A stretch of 6,220 bases of DNA from Pseudooctadecabacter sp. (GCA_020628265.1 JAHDFG010000125.1:1-6220); one strand, 5' to 3'. Positions 1 to 6,220 are shown, numbered from the stretch's first letter. Notes: a model not told the origin generated them from the sequence alone. Program-made: numbers and translations.

Positions 1-1731
1 AAGGACCGGCTGACGCTAAACGAGCGGATCGGACCGGAGGGCGAGGTGCTCATGCACCTTGACCCTGCCGAGGTCGCGAACATGGTCGAGACGGTGAAGG
101 CGGGCGGGTATGAGGCCGTCGCAATCGGCCTGATGCACTCCTACGCCAACGACGCCCATGAGGTCGCCATGGCCAAGGCGCTGCGGACGGCGCTGCCGGA
201 ATTGTCGATCTCGATCTCCTCGGTGATCTCGCCTCGGATGCGGGAATTGCCGCGGTTCAACACGGTGATCGCCAACGCCTATGTGCAGCCGCAGGTGGCC
301 GCCTATCTGGGGCGCCTTGTGACACGTTTGCGGGAGGCGGAGGTGAGTGCGCCTGTGTTCATGCTGCATTCCGGCGGCGGGTTGATGTCTGTTGAAGACG
401 CCGCCGAACAGCCCGTGCGACTGCTGGAATCGGGGCCTGCCGGCGGCGCGATTTATGCCGCTGACTTTGCCCGCGCTCATGGTTTGGACAAGGTGCTGAG
501 TTTCGACATGGGCGGCACCACGGCCAAGATTTGCCTGATCGAGGAGGGCACCCCAAAAACGGCCAACACGTTCGAGGTCGCGCGGACGTACCGGTTCAAG
601 AAAGGGTCGGGCATGGTCGTCTCCACCCCCGTGGTCGAGATGGTCGAGATCGGCGCAGGGGGCGGGTCCATTGCGTCGATTGATACGATGGGGCGTATTC
701 AGGTGGGGCCGCAGTCTGCTGGGTCAGAGCCCGGCCCTGCCTGTTATCAGCGCGGCGGTGATGCGCCAACAGTGACCGACAGCAACCTGATCTTGGGCCG
801 GTTGGACCCTGACAATTTTGCAGGCGGGGCCATTCCGCTGGACGCGGGATTGTCGGAACAGGCCATCGCCACACACCTTGGGCAGGGCACGGGGCTGTCC
901 CCACAGGACGCGGCCTTTGGTGTGACCGAGATGGTGGATGAAAACATGGCCAATGCGGCCCGTGTCCACACCGTCGAGAACGGACGCGACATCGAGCATT
1001 TCACGATGATCGGCTTTGGCGGCGGCGCACCGCTGCATGCGTGCCGGCTCTGCGAAAAACTGGGGTTGAACGAACTGCTGATCCCGCCCGGGGCTGGGGT
1101 CGGCTCGGCCATCGGGTTCCTGAAAGCCCCCTTCAGCTACGAGGCCACGCGCGGCATGTTCCAGCGGTTGGCACACTTCGATGCGAGGTCCGTCAACGCG
1201 ATGTTGGCCGAGCTTGAAGAGGAGGCCCGCGCGTTTGTCCGTGCAGGCGCGAGCGGGGCCGAGACCCGCACGCAAGTGACCGCCTTTATGCGCTATTCCG
1301 GTCAGGGCTGGGAAATTCCCGTGCCGCTGGATCACAAGACCTTTGAGGACAGCGATGCGGATATGATCCTCGCTGCGTTCGAGGAGGCCTATCGCACGCT
1401 CTTCGGGCGGATCATCGACGGGCTCGCCTGTGAGATCACCAATTGGTCGCTGGTGGTGGCGACCGCCCTGCCCGATGTGACACCCGCGGACCGGTACGAC
1501 GGGGGTACCGCTGTCACGGCGCAGCGCAGCCGCCAATTCTATGACGCGGCCCTGCGCCGGATGGTCACCGCGAAGGAGGTCGCGCGGGGCTCTTTGACGC
1601 CCGGTGTCGCGGTCGATGGCCCAGCAATCATCGTCGAGGACGAGACGACGACCATCGTCACCTCGGCCTTTCGCGTCACCGGCCAAGGGGACCGCAGCCT
1701 ACGCCTGACCCGCAAGGAGGACAGCGCATGA
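1..1731 (+). CDS. hyuA: Hydantoinase A / oxoprolinase family subunit (HyuA-like), 5' end outside window
   Basis: This is the ATP-binding subunit of the hydantoinase/5-oxoprolinase/acetone carboxylase superfamily. These cytoplasmic enzymes couple ATP hydrolysis to opening of a cyclic amide or to carboxylation of a ketone. The frame is open from base 1, and the first residues (KDRLTLNERI) already read as family sequence, so the GTG at 46 and ATG at 52 are internal codons. The 576 visible residues compare with roughly 680-700 for the family, so about 100 or more N-terminal residues are missing. Visible hallmarks are LHSGGGLMS (about 364-390), SGPAGG (about 430-447), the ASKHA-type phosphate-binding motif DMGGTTAK (505-528), GPQSAGSEPGPACY (706-747), GFGGGAPLHA (1012-1041), and the C-terminal RYSGQGWE stretch (about 1290-1315). 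The stop codon overlaps the next start (ATGA), implying coupled translation with the partner subunit. Family membership is secure; the substrate (hydantoin, oxoproline, lactam, ketone) cannot be read from the sequence. Confidence 0.93.
   Translation, partial: KDRLTLNERIGPEGEVLMHLDPAEVANMVETVKAGGYEAVAIGLMHSYANDAHEVAMAKALRTALPELSISISSVISPRMRELPRFNTVIANAYVQPQVAAYLGRLVTRLREAEVSAPVFMLHSGGGLMSVEDAAEQPVRLLESGPAGGAIYAADFARAHGLDKVLSFDMGGTTAKICLIEEGTPKTANTFEVARTYRFKKGSGMVVSTPVVEMVEIGAGGGSIASIDTMGRIQVGPQSAGSEPGPACYQRGGDAPTVTDSNLILGRLDPDNFAGGAIPLDAGLSEQAIATHLGQGTGLSPQDAAFGVTEMVDENMANAARVHTVENGRDIEHFTMIGFGGGAPLHACRLCEKLGLNELLIPPGAGVGSAIGFLKAPFSYEATRGMFQRLAHFDARSVNAMLAELEEEARAFVRAGASGAETRTQVTAFMRYSGQGWEIPVPLDHKTFEDSDADMILAAFEEAYRTLFGRIIDGLACEITNWSLVVATALPDVTPADRYDGGTAVTAQRSRQFYDAALRRMVTAKEVARGSLTPGVAVDGPAIIVEDETTTIVTSAFRVTGQGDRSLRLTRKEDSA
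1714..1720 (+). promoter_or_regulatory. Ribosome binding site of hyuB inside the end of hyuA
   Basis: AAGGAGG is a near-perfect Shine-Dalgarno sequence lying within the last codons of hyuA, seven bases before the ATG at 1728. It fixes the hyuB start and shows that the second subunit initiates strongly in its own right, in addition to any coupling through the ATGA overlap. Confidence 0.85.
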
Positions 1732-3368
1732 GCACGATTGATTTCCAGATCATGTGGAACCGCCTCATCGCCGTGGTCGAAGAACAGGCAACGACGCTGA
1801 TCCGCACGGCGTTCTCGACCTCCGTCCGAGAGGCGGGCGATTTGTCGGCGGGGCTGTTTGACCGTCAGGGCCGGATGATCGCGCAGGCGGTCACAGGCAC
1901 GCCGGGCCATGTGAACGCTATGGCCGAAAGCGTGACCCATTTCGTGGCTGAGATTGGCGTGCAGGACATGCATCAAGGCGACGTGCTGATCACCAATGAT
2001 CCGTGGATGGGCACGGGTCATTTGCACGACATCACAATCGTCAGCCCTGTGTTCCGCAAGGGCGCACACATCGGCTATTTCGCCTGCACCGCCCATGTGG
2101 TGGACATCGGCGGGCGGGGCTTCGGACCGGATGGAAACGAGGTCTACGAGGAAGGCCTACTGATCCCAATCATGAAGTTCGCGGAACGGGGCGAGGTGTC
2201 CAAAGACCTGATCCGGCTGATCCGCGCCAACGTGCGCACGCCGGATCAGACCGTGGGAGATATCTATTCACTCGCCGCCTGCAACGAGGCCGGTGACCGG
2301 CGCCTGCAGGCCATGCTGGACGAATTCGGCATCGACGATATCGACGGGCTGGCGGATTTCATCATCGACACCAGCCGCAAGGCCACGCATGCCGCCATTG
2401 CCGCCGTGCCGGACGGCAGCTTCTCCCACGCCATGCAGGTCGACGGGTATGAGGCGCCGATAAAGATGGTGGTGCGGCTGGACATCGAGGGCGACAGCCT
2501 GCAGGCCGATTTCGCGGGCACCTCCCCCATGAGCAAATTCGGCGTCAACTGCCCCGAGGTCTACACCCGCGCCTATGCCTGCTACGGGCTGAAATGCGCG
2601 ATTGCGCCTGAGGTGCCGAACAACACCGGATCATTGGAACCCTTCCGCATCACCGCCCCCGAAGGCTGCATTCTGGCCGCCAAACGCCCCGCGCCTGTTT
2701 CCGTGCGCCACGTCATGGGGCATCTGGTGCCGGATGTGGTGTTGGGGGCTCTGCATCAGGCCCTGCCCGACACCGTTCCGGCCGAGGGCGCGTCGGCGCT
2801 GTGGAACATCCAGATTTCCACCCGCGCCAGCGATCCGGCCAGTGATCTGCCCAGCCATGAGGTGTTGATGTTCAATTCCGGCGGGACGGGCGCTCGACCT
2901 CGCGTTGACGGGCTGTCCGCCACGGCGTTTCCGTCGGGCGTGTCCACCATGAGTGTCGAGGCCACCGAGCAGGTCGGCCCGATCACGGTTTGGCGTAAGG
3001 ATTTGCGGATGGGCTCAGGCGGGGCTGGTGCACGGCGGGGTGGCTTGGGCCAGACGATCGAGATCGAACCGCGCAAAGGGTATGATTTCTATTTCAACGC
3101 CATGTTTGACCGCGTCCAGAACCCCGCCCGTGGCCGCGATGGCGGCAAGATGGGTGGCGCGGGACGCGTTGAGCTAGCCGATGGCACCCAGCTGCGGGCC
3201 AAGGGTCGGCAGTTGGTCAAGAACGGCCAGCGCCTGCGCCTGAGCCTGCCGGGGGGCGGTGGCTATGGCGACCCGTCAGGCCGCCCGAAGCAGGACATTG
3301 AGGCCGATCTGGAGGCTGGGTTGATTACGCCCGAACAGGCCAAGGCAGACTACGGCTACGACGGCTGA
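1728..3368 (+). CDS. hyuB: Hydantoinase B / oxoprolinase family subunit (HyuB-like)
   Basis: This is the second subunit of the same enzyme, 546 residues, a normal length for the family. Recognisable blocks are SVREAGDLSAGLFD (32-45), GDVLITNDPW (84-93), GHLHD (97-101), TAHVVDIGG (121-129), RTPDQTVGDIYSLAACNEAGD (within about 225-245), and the glycine-rich C-terminal GGGGYGDP. In acetone carboxylase the corresponding subunit binds a metal through Glu, His, Asp and His, as I recall the published structure. Here H98, D101 and H123 keep the same H-x2-D-x21-H spacing, and E35 is the likely fourth ligand, so a functional metal site is inferred. The ATG at 1728 overlaps the hyuA stop and has an excellent ribosome binding site. 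The gene ends 14 bases from the convergent neighbour, with no U-tract hairpin visible. The subunit assignment is firm; the reaction is not known. Confidence 0.93.
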   Translation: MSTIDFQIMWNRLIAVVEEQATTLIRTAFSTSVREAGDLSAGLFDRQGRMIAQAVTGTPGHVNAMAESVTHFVAEIGVQDMHQGDVLITNDPWMGTGHLHDITIVSPVFRKGAHIGYFACTAHVVDIGGRGFGPDGNEVYEEGLLIPIMKFAERGEVSKDLIRLIRANVRTPDQTVGDIYSLAACNEAGDRRLQAMLDEFGIDDIDGLADFIIDTSRKATHAAIAAVPDGSFSHAMQVDGYEAPIKMVVRLDIEGDSLQADFAGTSPMSKFGVNCPEVYTRAYACYGLKCAIAPEVPNNTGSLEPFRITAPEGCILAAKRPAPVSVRHVMGHLVPDVVLGALHQALPDTVPAEGASALWNIQISTRASDPASDLPSHEVLMFNSGGTGARPRVDGLSATAFPSGVSTMSVEATEQVGPITVWRKDLRMGSGGAGARRGGLGQTIEIEPRKGYDFYFNAMFDRVQNPARGRDGGKMGGAGRVELADGTQLRAKGRQLVKNGQRLRLSLPGGGGYGDPSGRPKQDIEADLEAGLITPEQAKADYGYDG

Positions 3369-3382
3369 CGACCAGCGTGTGC

Positions 3383-3715
3383 TTAACGGATGGTGACGCG
3401 TTTGGTGGCAGTAGCCCAGCCGTCCACGTTGGTGCTGGCACGCACGAACACCTCGGTCACGCCGGCGGGCACGGCAATAGACGATGACCGTGTGAAGGGC
3501 TGTTCCTCAACATGGGGATGGGCCAGCACGCGGGTGCCCAGAACGGTGCCATCGGCAAGTTCGATCCGCCAACCGTCGGCGTAGTCGTCCCACCCTGTGT
3601 CCCCATGGGACAAGGTCACCTCGAACCGGCCATTCTCATACCGCACACCTTCGATGACCGCAGGGTCAGCGGCCACGGGCGAGGCGAGAATCATGAAGGG
3701 CAGCACGTGTTTCAT
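3383..3715 (-). CDS. Small probably secreted protein of unknown function
   Basis: The predicted protein has 110 residues. It begins MKHVLPFMILASPVAADP: a Lys, a hydrophobic core and a V-A-A cleavage site after about residue 16, which fits a short Sec signal peptide. The mature part of about 94 residues has no cysteine or further membrane segment. It has alternating beta-type stretches with Trp- and Asp-rich turns (GDTGWDDYADGW, then HPHVEEQPF) and ends in a strand-like VRASTNVDGW region, so a small beta-sandwich is plausible. I recognise it as a type of hypothetical protein found in Rhodobacteraceae but know no function. The ATG at 3715 is preferred because it gives the cleanest signal peptide. 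A GTG at 3754 in the same frame overlaps the stop of the upstream DUF599 gene (GTGA) and would add 13 residues (MTWQRRGSAYIGF). Neither start has a strong ribosome binding site. It is probably co-transcribed with the DUF599 gene. Confidence 0.8.
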   Translation of the reverse strand: MKHVLPFMILASPVAADPAVIEGVRYENGRFEVTLSHGDTGWDDYADGWRIELADGTVLGTRVLAHPHVEEQPFTRSSSIAVPAGVTEVFVRASTNVDGWATATKRVTIR

Positions 3716-3750
3716 AAACCCGATATACGCCGATCCGCGGCGCTGCCAAG

Positions 3751-4452
3751 TCACTTCCCCGTGCCTTCGAGGATGATGGAGCGCGGGATGGATGCAAACT
3801 CACGGCTCCAGACCAGCCAGACGGTCATCGCCACGGCGACTAACAGGGGCAACGGCCCTGCCAGCCACGCGACCGCCCCCAATGCGAAGTACATCGACCG
3901 CAAGCCACGGTTGAAATTCATTGCACCTCGGATGTTCAGCTCCGCCGCCTTGGCAGCGCGGGGCACGGCCTGTGGGTCGTCAGGATCGTTGGGCACGGCA
4001 CCCATCATCACCGAACAATAGCCAAACACGCGGTTGGCCCAGACGAATTTCAGAAAGGCATTGCCGAGCAGAAACAGCACCAGCGCAAGTTTCAGTTGAA
4101 CGACAACCGCAGGCGTGGCGACCTGCGCGATGCCTTCGGCAACACCCAACAGCGGGTCGACGTTGCCGATCAACGCCAGAAGCCCCCCCATGGCCAGAAG
4201 GCAGGTGGACGCAAAGAACGAGGTTCCCTGACGCAGGCTCATCATCACTTGGGCGTCGAAAATGCGGGGCTCTCGCGTGACCATCACCCGCATCCATTCG
4301 CGGCGATACTCCGACATCAGAACGGTCACAGAGGGGCGGGATTTGCCGGGATGTTCGATCCACCAGCTGAGGCCTTGCCACAGCACCAGAAGCGCCGCGA
4401 CGGCGGCGGCGTCGATCCATTCAAGACTGTCAAAGGCGCGCATCAGGTCCAT
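3751..4452 (-). CDS. DUF599 family integral membrane protein
   Basis: This 233-residue protein of the inner membrane matches the DUF599 family, whose function is unknown. Hydrophobic segments lie at about residues 13-32, 77-96, 116-138 and 187-215. Conserved-looking polar blocks lie between them: SVTVLMSEYRREWM (41-54), RIFDAQ (63-68) leading into SLRQGTSFFAS (72-82), KFVWANRVFGYC (135-146) and FNRGLRSMYFALG (180-192). These are the blocks on which I base the family call. The ATG at 4452 is chosen because it starts just before the first membrane segment and has a weak AGGG eight bases upstream. An ATG at 4443 would also do, and one at 4482 has no ribosome binding site. Longer forms would run into the glcD control region and begin at a TTG (4518), so they are unlikely. 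The stop (3751-3753) overlaps a GTG of the downstream secreted-protein frame, suggesting a two-gene transcript divergent from glcD. Confidence 0.85.
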   Translation of the reverse strand: MDLMRAFDSLEWIDAAAVAALLVLWQGLSWWIEHPGKSRPSVTVLMSEYRREWMRVMVTREPRIFDAQVMMSLRQGTSFFASTCLLAMGGLLALIGNVDPLLGVAEGIAQVATPAVVVQLKLALVLFLLGNAFLKFVWANRVFGYCSVMMGAVPNDPDDPQAVPRAAKAAELNIRGAMNFNRGLRSMYFALGAVAWLAGPLPLLVAVAMTVWLVWSREFASIPRSIILEGTGK

Positions 4453-4481
4453 GTGCCGCACCCTAGCGGCAAAGGTTGCCA

Positions 4482-4508
4482 TGGACACGGGGTGAAATTG
4501 GTTATATT
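4482..4508 (+). promoter_or_regulatory. Candidate sigma-70-type promoter of glcD
   Basis: TGGACA (4482-4487) differs from the consensus -35 box at one base, and TATATT (4503-4508) differs from the -10 consensus at one base. The spacing is 15 bases, shorter than the preferred 16-18. Transcription would begin near 4514-4516, leaving a leader of about 20 bases before glcD. The AT-rich patch stands out in GC-rich surroundings. This is a prediction from consensus only. Confidence 0.45.
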
Positions 4509-4520
4509 TGTTTACCAATT
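4496..4520 (+). promoter_or_regulatory. Candidate GntR (FadR-subfamily) operator upstream of glcD
   Basis: Perfect 7-base arms AATTGGT (4496-4502) and ACCAATT (4514-4520) flank an 11-base spacer. The arms equal the half-sites known for FadR-subfamily GntR regulators such as PdhR and LldR (TTGGT...ACCAA), although those sites usually have about 1-3 bases between halves. A second, imperfect dyad, ATTTGT-TT-ACCAAT (4506-4519), reuses the right arm with near-normal spacing. The site covers the candidate -10 box and ends next to the ribosome binding site, which would suit a repressor relieved by glycolate or a related acid. No regulator gene is in the window. Binding is inferred, not shown. Confidence 0.5.
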
Positions 4521-4522
4521 AG

Positions 4523-4528
4523 AGGAGA
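4523..4528 (+). promoter_or_regulatory. Ribosome binding site that sets the glcD start
   Basis: AGGAGA lies five bases before the ATG at 4534. The reading frame is open much further upstream, to 4096, but that part is antisense to the DUF599 gene and lacks family similarity. This site together with the GlcD-like N-terminus decides for 4534. Confidence 0.8.
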
Positions 4529-4533
4529 CCGCC

Positions 4534-5973
4534 ATGGAAATGCCCCTGCCCAGCGCATCCGTCCTGTCGCGCAAGACCCAGATTGTTGAACGTTTGCAGG
4601 CAGTTCTGCCGAAAGACGCCGTGATTCACAGCGAATCCGAGGTGCGCGCCTATGAGTGCGATGCCCTGACCGCTTACAAGTGCCCTCCCCTGTGTGCGGT
4701 GCTTCCCGCATCAACCGAGGAAGTCGCGGCGGCCTTGAAAGTGTGCCACGAAATGGGCGTTCCCGTGGTGCCACGCGGGTCAGGCACGTCGCTGGCCGGT
4801 GGGGCGCTGCCGACGGCGGATTCAGTGATTTTGGGCACGGCGCGGCTGAACGCGGTCTTGGAGACGAACTACGCTGACCGCTACATCCGCGTGCAATCGG
4901 GCCGGACGAACTTGAGCGTGACGGGGGCAGTAGAAGCGGAAGATTTCTTCTATGCCCCGGACCCGTCGTCGCAGCTGGCCTGTGCCATCGCGGGCAACAT
5001 CGCGATGAATTCCGGCGGGGCACATTGCCTGAAATACGGGGTGACGACGAACAACCTGATGGGCGTGAAGATGGTGCTGATGGACGGCACGGTGACCGAG
5101 ATTGGCGGGGCGCATCTTGATGCCGCCGGTTTGGACCTGTTGGGTCTGATCTGCGGGTCCGAAGGACAGTTGGGTGTGGTGACAGAGGCCACGCTGCGTA
5201 TCTTGCGCAAGCCCGAAGGCGCGCGGCCTGCCTTGCTGGCGTTCAACGATAACGAGGTCGCAGGCGCCTGTGTGGCCGACATCATTAACGCGGGTGTGCT
5301 GCCCGTGGCGATCGAGTTCATGGACCGTTTGTGCATTGAAACCGCCGAGAACCACGCGCAGGCAGGCTACCCCAACGCGGAGGCCATTCTGATCATCGAG
5401 GTCGAAGGGTCCGAGGCCGAAATCGACATGCAGCTGGGCCTGATCCGCCAGATTGCCGCCAAACATGATCCGGTGGAGTTCCGCGAGGCGAAGACGCCGG
5501 AGGAAGCGACCCGCATCTGGTTGGGACGGAAGTCGGCTTTCGGTGCCATTGGCCAGATCAGCGATTACATGTGTCTGGATGGGACCATTCCCGTCAGCGC
5601 ACTGCCGCAGGTATTGCGCCGCATCGCGGAGCTGTCCGAAGAATACGGCCTGGCCGTGGGCAACGTGTTCCATGCCGGTGACGGGAACATGCATCCGCTG
5701 ATCCTTTATAACGCGAACAAGCCCGGCGATCTGGAGCTGTGCGAGGCCATGGGCGCGGAAATCCTGAAGGCCTGCGTGGATGCAGGCGGGTGTCTGACGG
5801 GCGAACATGGGGTCGGCATCGAGAAGCGGGATTTGATGACCCATCAGTTTGCGCCACAAGACCTAGAGGCGCAGATGGCCGTGAAGGATGTGTTTGATCC
5901 CGCGTGGTTGCTGAACCCCGCCAAGGTCTTCCCCCTGCACAGCAGCGAAGAGAGACGGATCGCAGCCGAGTGA
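4534..5973 (+). CDS. glcD: Glycolate oxidase subunit GlcD (FAD-linked oxidase)
   Basis: GlcD is the FAD-binding catalytic subunit of glycolate oxidase, which oxidises glycolate (and often D-lactate) to glyoxylate and passes electrons through GlcE/GlcF to the quinone pool at the inner membrane. The 479 residues compare with 499 in E. coli. The N-terminal FAD-binding domain of the PCMH/VAO type carries PRGSGTSLAGG (80-90), the segment CAIAGNIAMNSGGAHCLKYG (150-169) and GSEGQLGVVTEA (208-219). The C-terminal FAD-oxidase domain has HAGDGNMHP (380-388) and TGEHGVG (422-428), whose histidines are typical active-site or metal-binding residues, and ends with NPAKVFP. No cysteine-rich iron-sulfur domain is fused, as expected when GlcF is separate. 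The next gene reads as GlcE, which supports glycolate oxidase over a stand-alone D-lactate dehydrogenase. The start has a good ribosome binding site and a candidate GntR operator just upstream. All key motifs look intact. Confidence 0.94.
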   Translation: MEMPLPSASVLSRKTQIVERLQAVLPKDAVIHSESEVRAYECDALTAYKCPPLCAVLPASTEEVAAALKVCHEMGVPVVPRGSGTSLAGGALPTADSVILGTARLNAVLETNYADRYIRVQSGRTNLSVTGAVEAEDFFYAPDPSSQLACAIAGNIAMNSGGAHCLKYGVTTNNLMGVKMVLMDGTVTEIGGAHLDAAGLDLLGLICGSEGQLGVVTEATLRILRKPEGARPALLAFNDNEVAGACVADIINAGVLPVAIEFMDRLCIETAENHAQAGYPNAEAILIIEVEGSEAEIDMQLGLIRQIAAKHDPVEFREAKTPEEATRIWLGRKSAFGAIGQISDYMCLDGTIPVSALPQVLRRIAELSEEYGLAVGNVFHAGDGNMHPLILYNANKPGDLELCEAMGAEILKACVDAGGCLTGEHGVGIEKRDLMTHQFAPQDLEAQMAVKDVFDPAWLLNPAKVFPLHSSEERRIAAE

Positions 5974-5996
5974 TCTGCGCGTGCCGCGGGCGGGCG

Positions 5997-6018
5997 AACA
6001 AAATTCTGGAATTTTGTT
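5997..6018. repeat. Perfect inverted repeat, 10-base arms, AT-rich
   Basis: AACAAAATTC (5997-6006) and GAATTTTGTT (6009-6018) are exact reverse complements separated by TG. GC at 5994-5995 can also pair with GC at 6019-6020 if G5996 bulges out. It is strikingly AT-rich inside GC-rich DNA and starts 24 bases after the glcD stop. The two-base centre is too small for an RNA hairpin loop, so two inner base pairs would open if it folds as RNA. It could equally be a DNA-binding dyad or part of a dispersed repeat. Confidence 0.8.
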
Positions 6019-6049
6019 GCCTGCCGAGCGGGGAGTTGAGGTCGCCCAG

Positions 6050-6072
6050 CAAACGATCTGGGGGATCGTTTG
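6050..6072. repeat. Perfect inverted repeat, 9-base arms, 5-base loop
   Basis: CAAACGATC (6050-6058) and GATCGTTTG (6064-6072) are exact reverse complements around TGGGG. The geometry is good for an RNA hairpin, but the following bases (AGACCGAAACGG) contain no T tract. It lies 45 bases before the glcE start, far enough not to hide the ribosome binding region. Confidence 0.8.
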
Positions 6073-6117
6073 AGACCGAAACGGGCGGAGCCCAAAGAGA
6101 GCCAAAGAAGACGAGAC

Positions 6118-6220
6118 ATGAGACCCCAAACGGAAGAAGACTTGGCTGAGGCCATCAAGGCGGCGGATGGTCCGCTGCGGATCACCGGCGGCGGGACGCG
6201 GGATATCGGGCGGCCTGTGG
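6118..6220 (+). CDS. glcE: Glycolate oxidase subunit GlcE, 3' end outside window
   Basis: Only 34 codons are visible: MRPQTEEDLAEAIKAA, then GPLRITGGGTRDIGRPV. A short acidic helix followed by a strand and a GGGTR-type glycine-rich loop is the usual beginning of GlcE, the second FAD-binding-domain subunit of glycolate oxidase, which is shorter than GlcD. Position directly after glcD on the same strand supports this. The ATG at 6118 is the only ATG in frame after the stop at 6037. The upstream GAAG (6107-6110) is a weak ribosome binding site at seven bases. The 144-base gap from glcD is wide for subunits that are normally nearly adjacent. Confidence 0.85.
   Translation, partial: MRPQTEEDLAEAIKAADGPLRITGGGTRDIGRPV

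Larger units (their letters stand above)
5974..6117 (+). other. Structured glcD-glcE intergenic spacer, 144 bases
   Basis: No credible gene lies here; the glcE frame has a stop at 6037 and no ATG before 6118. The spacer holds two perfect inverted repeats (listed separately). A small third stem follows: GGGC (6083-6086) and GCCC (6090-6093) around a three-base loop. CCCAG (6045-6049) can also pair with CTGGG (6058-6062), which would compete with the second hairpin. None of the stems is followed by a run of T, so a classical intrinsic terminator is not supported. A processing, stabilising or attenuating role, or a dispersed repeat, is possible. Confidence 0.6.

Noticed and set aside
46..54. GTG at 46 or ATG at 52 as the start of hyuA
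   Set aside because: The frame is open to base 1 and the residues before these codons fit the family; the protein would lack its N-terminal domain. The real start lies upstream of the window.
724..1686. Long open frame on the minus strand inside hyuA (320 codons)
   Set aside because: It is a shadow caused by GC-rich third positions of hyuA; the translation is Arg/Gly/His-rich with no recognisable motif.
4453..4518. N-terminal extension of the DUF599 protein to TTG at 4518
   Set aside because: It would use a rare start without a ribosome binding site and run into the glcD control region; the extra residues show no family similarity.
4096..4533. Upstream extension of glcD in the same frame, adding 146 residues
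   Set aside because: It lies antisense to the DUF599 gene, its composition is unlike a real protein, and the ATG at 4534 has a good ribosome binding site and matches the usual GlcD start.
4822..5859. Long open frame on the minus strand inside glcD (345 codons)
   Set aside because: It is the antisense shadow of a clearly conserved glcD; no motif or sensible start region.
5997..6072. Intrinsic terminators after glcD
   Set aside because: Neither dyad is followed by a T run, and glcE, needed for the same complex, lies directly downstream.
5997..6072. CRISPR repeat units or an insertion-sequence remnant
   Set aside because: The two dyads differ in sequence, there is no direct repeat with spacers, and no transposase fragment or target duplication is seen.
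5904..6149. 81-codon plus-strand frame across the glcD end, spacer and glcE start
   Set aside because: It overlaps two real genes out of frame and reads through both inverted repeats; the translation is low in hydrophobic residues and unrecognised.

Overview
The window looks like chromosomal DNA of a GC-rich alphaproteobacterium, most likely of the Rhodobacteraceae (Roseobacter group). This rests on the GC-rich third codon positions, the close packing of genes, and protein types I recognise from that family: the small secreted protein, the DUF599 membrane protein, and a glcD/glcE pair. No database search was run, so the taxonomic placement is inference.

Layout. (i) Positions 1-3368, plus strand: a two-gene unit of the hydantoinase/oxoprolinase/acetone carboxylase superfamily. 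The first gene (HyuA-like subunit) is cut by the left window edge; the second (HyuB-like subunit) is complete. They overlap by four bases (ATGA), as expected for translationally coupled subunits of one ATP-dependent enzyme. (ii) Positions 3383-4452, minus strand: a DUF599 integral membrane protein followed by a small, probably exported protein of unknown function. This pair converges on hyuB with only 14 bases between the stop codons and no visible terminator. (iii) Positions 4453-4533: a divergent intergenic region with a candidate promoter and a dyad whose arms match the half-sites of FadR-subfamily GntR regulators (PdhR/LldR/GlcC type), close upstream of glcD. (iv) Positions 4534 to the right edge, plus strand: glcD, a 144-base spacer with two perfect inverted repeats, and the first 34 codons of glcE.

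How the genes work together. HyuA and HyuB should form a heteromeric enzyme that spends ATP to hydrolyse a cyclic amide or to carboxylate a ketone; the sequence does not tell which. GlcD and GlcE, with an expected GlcF just beyond the window, form the membrane-associated glycolate oxidase that feeds electrons from glycolate into the respiratory chain and yields glyoxylate. The DUF599 pair has no known function. No mobile element, tRNA, rRNA, CRISPR array or phage gene was seen. The least explained parts are the structured glcD-glcE spacer and the operator-like dyad upstream of glcD.
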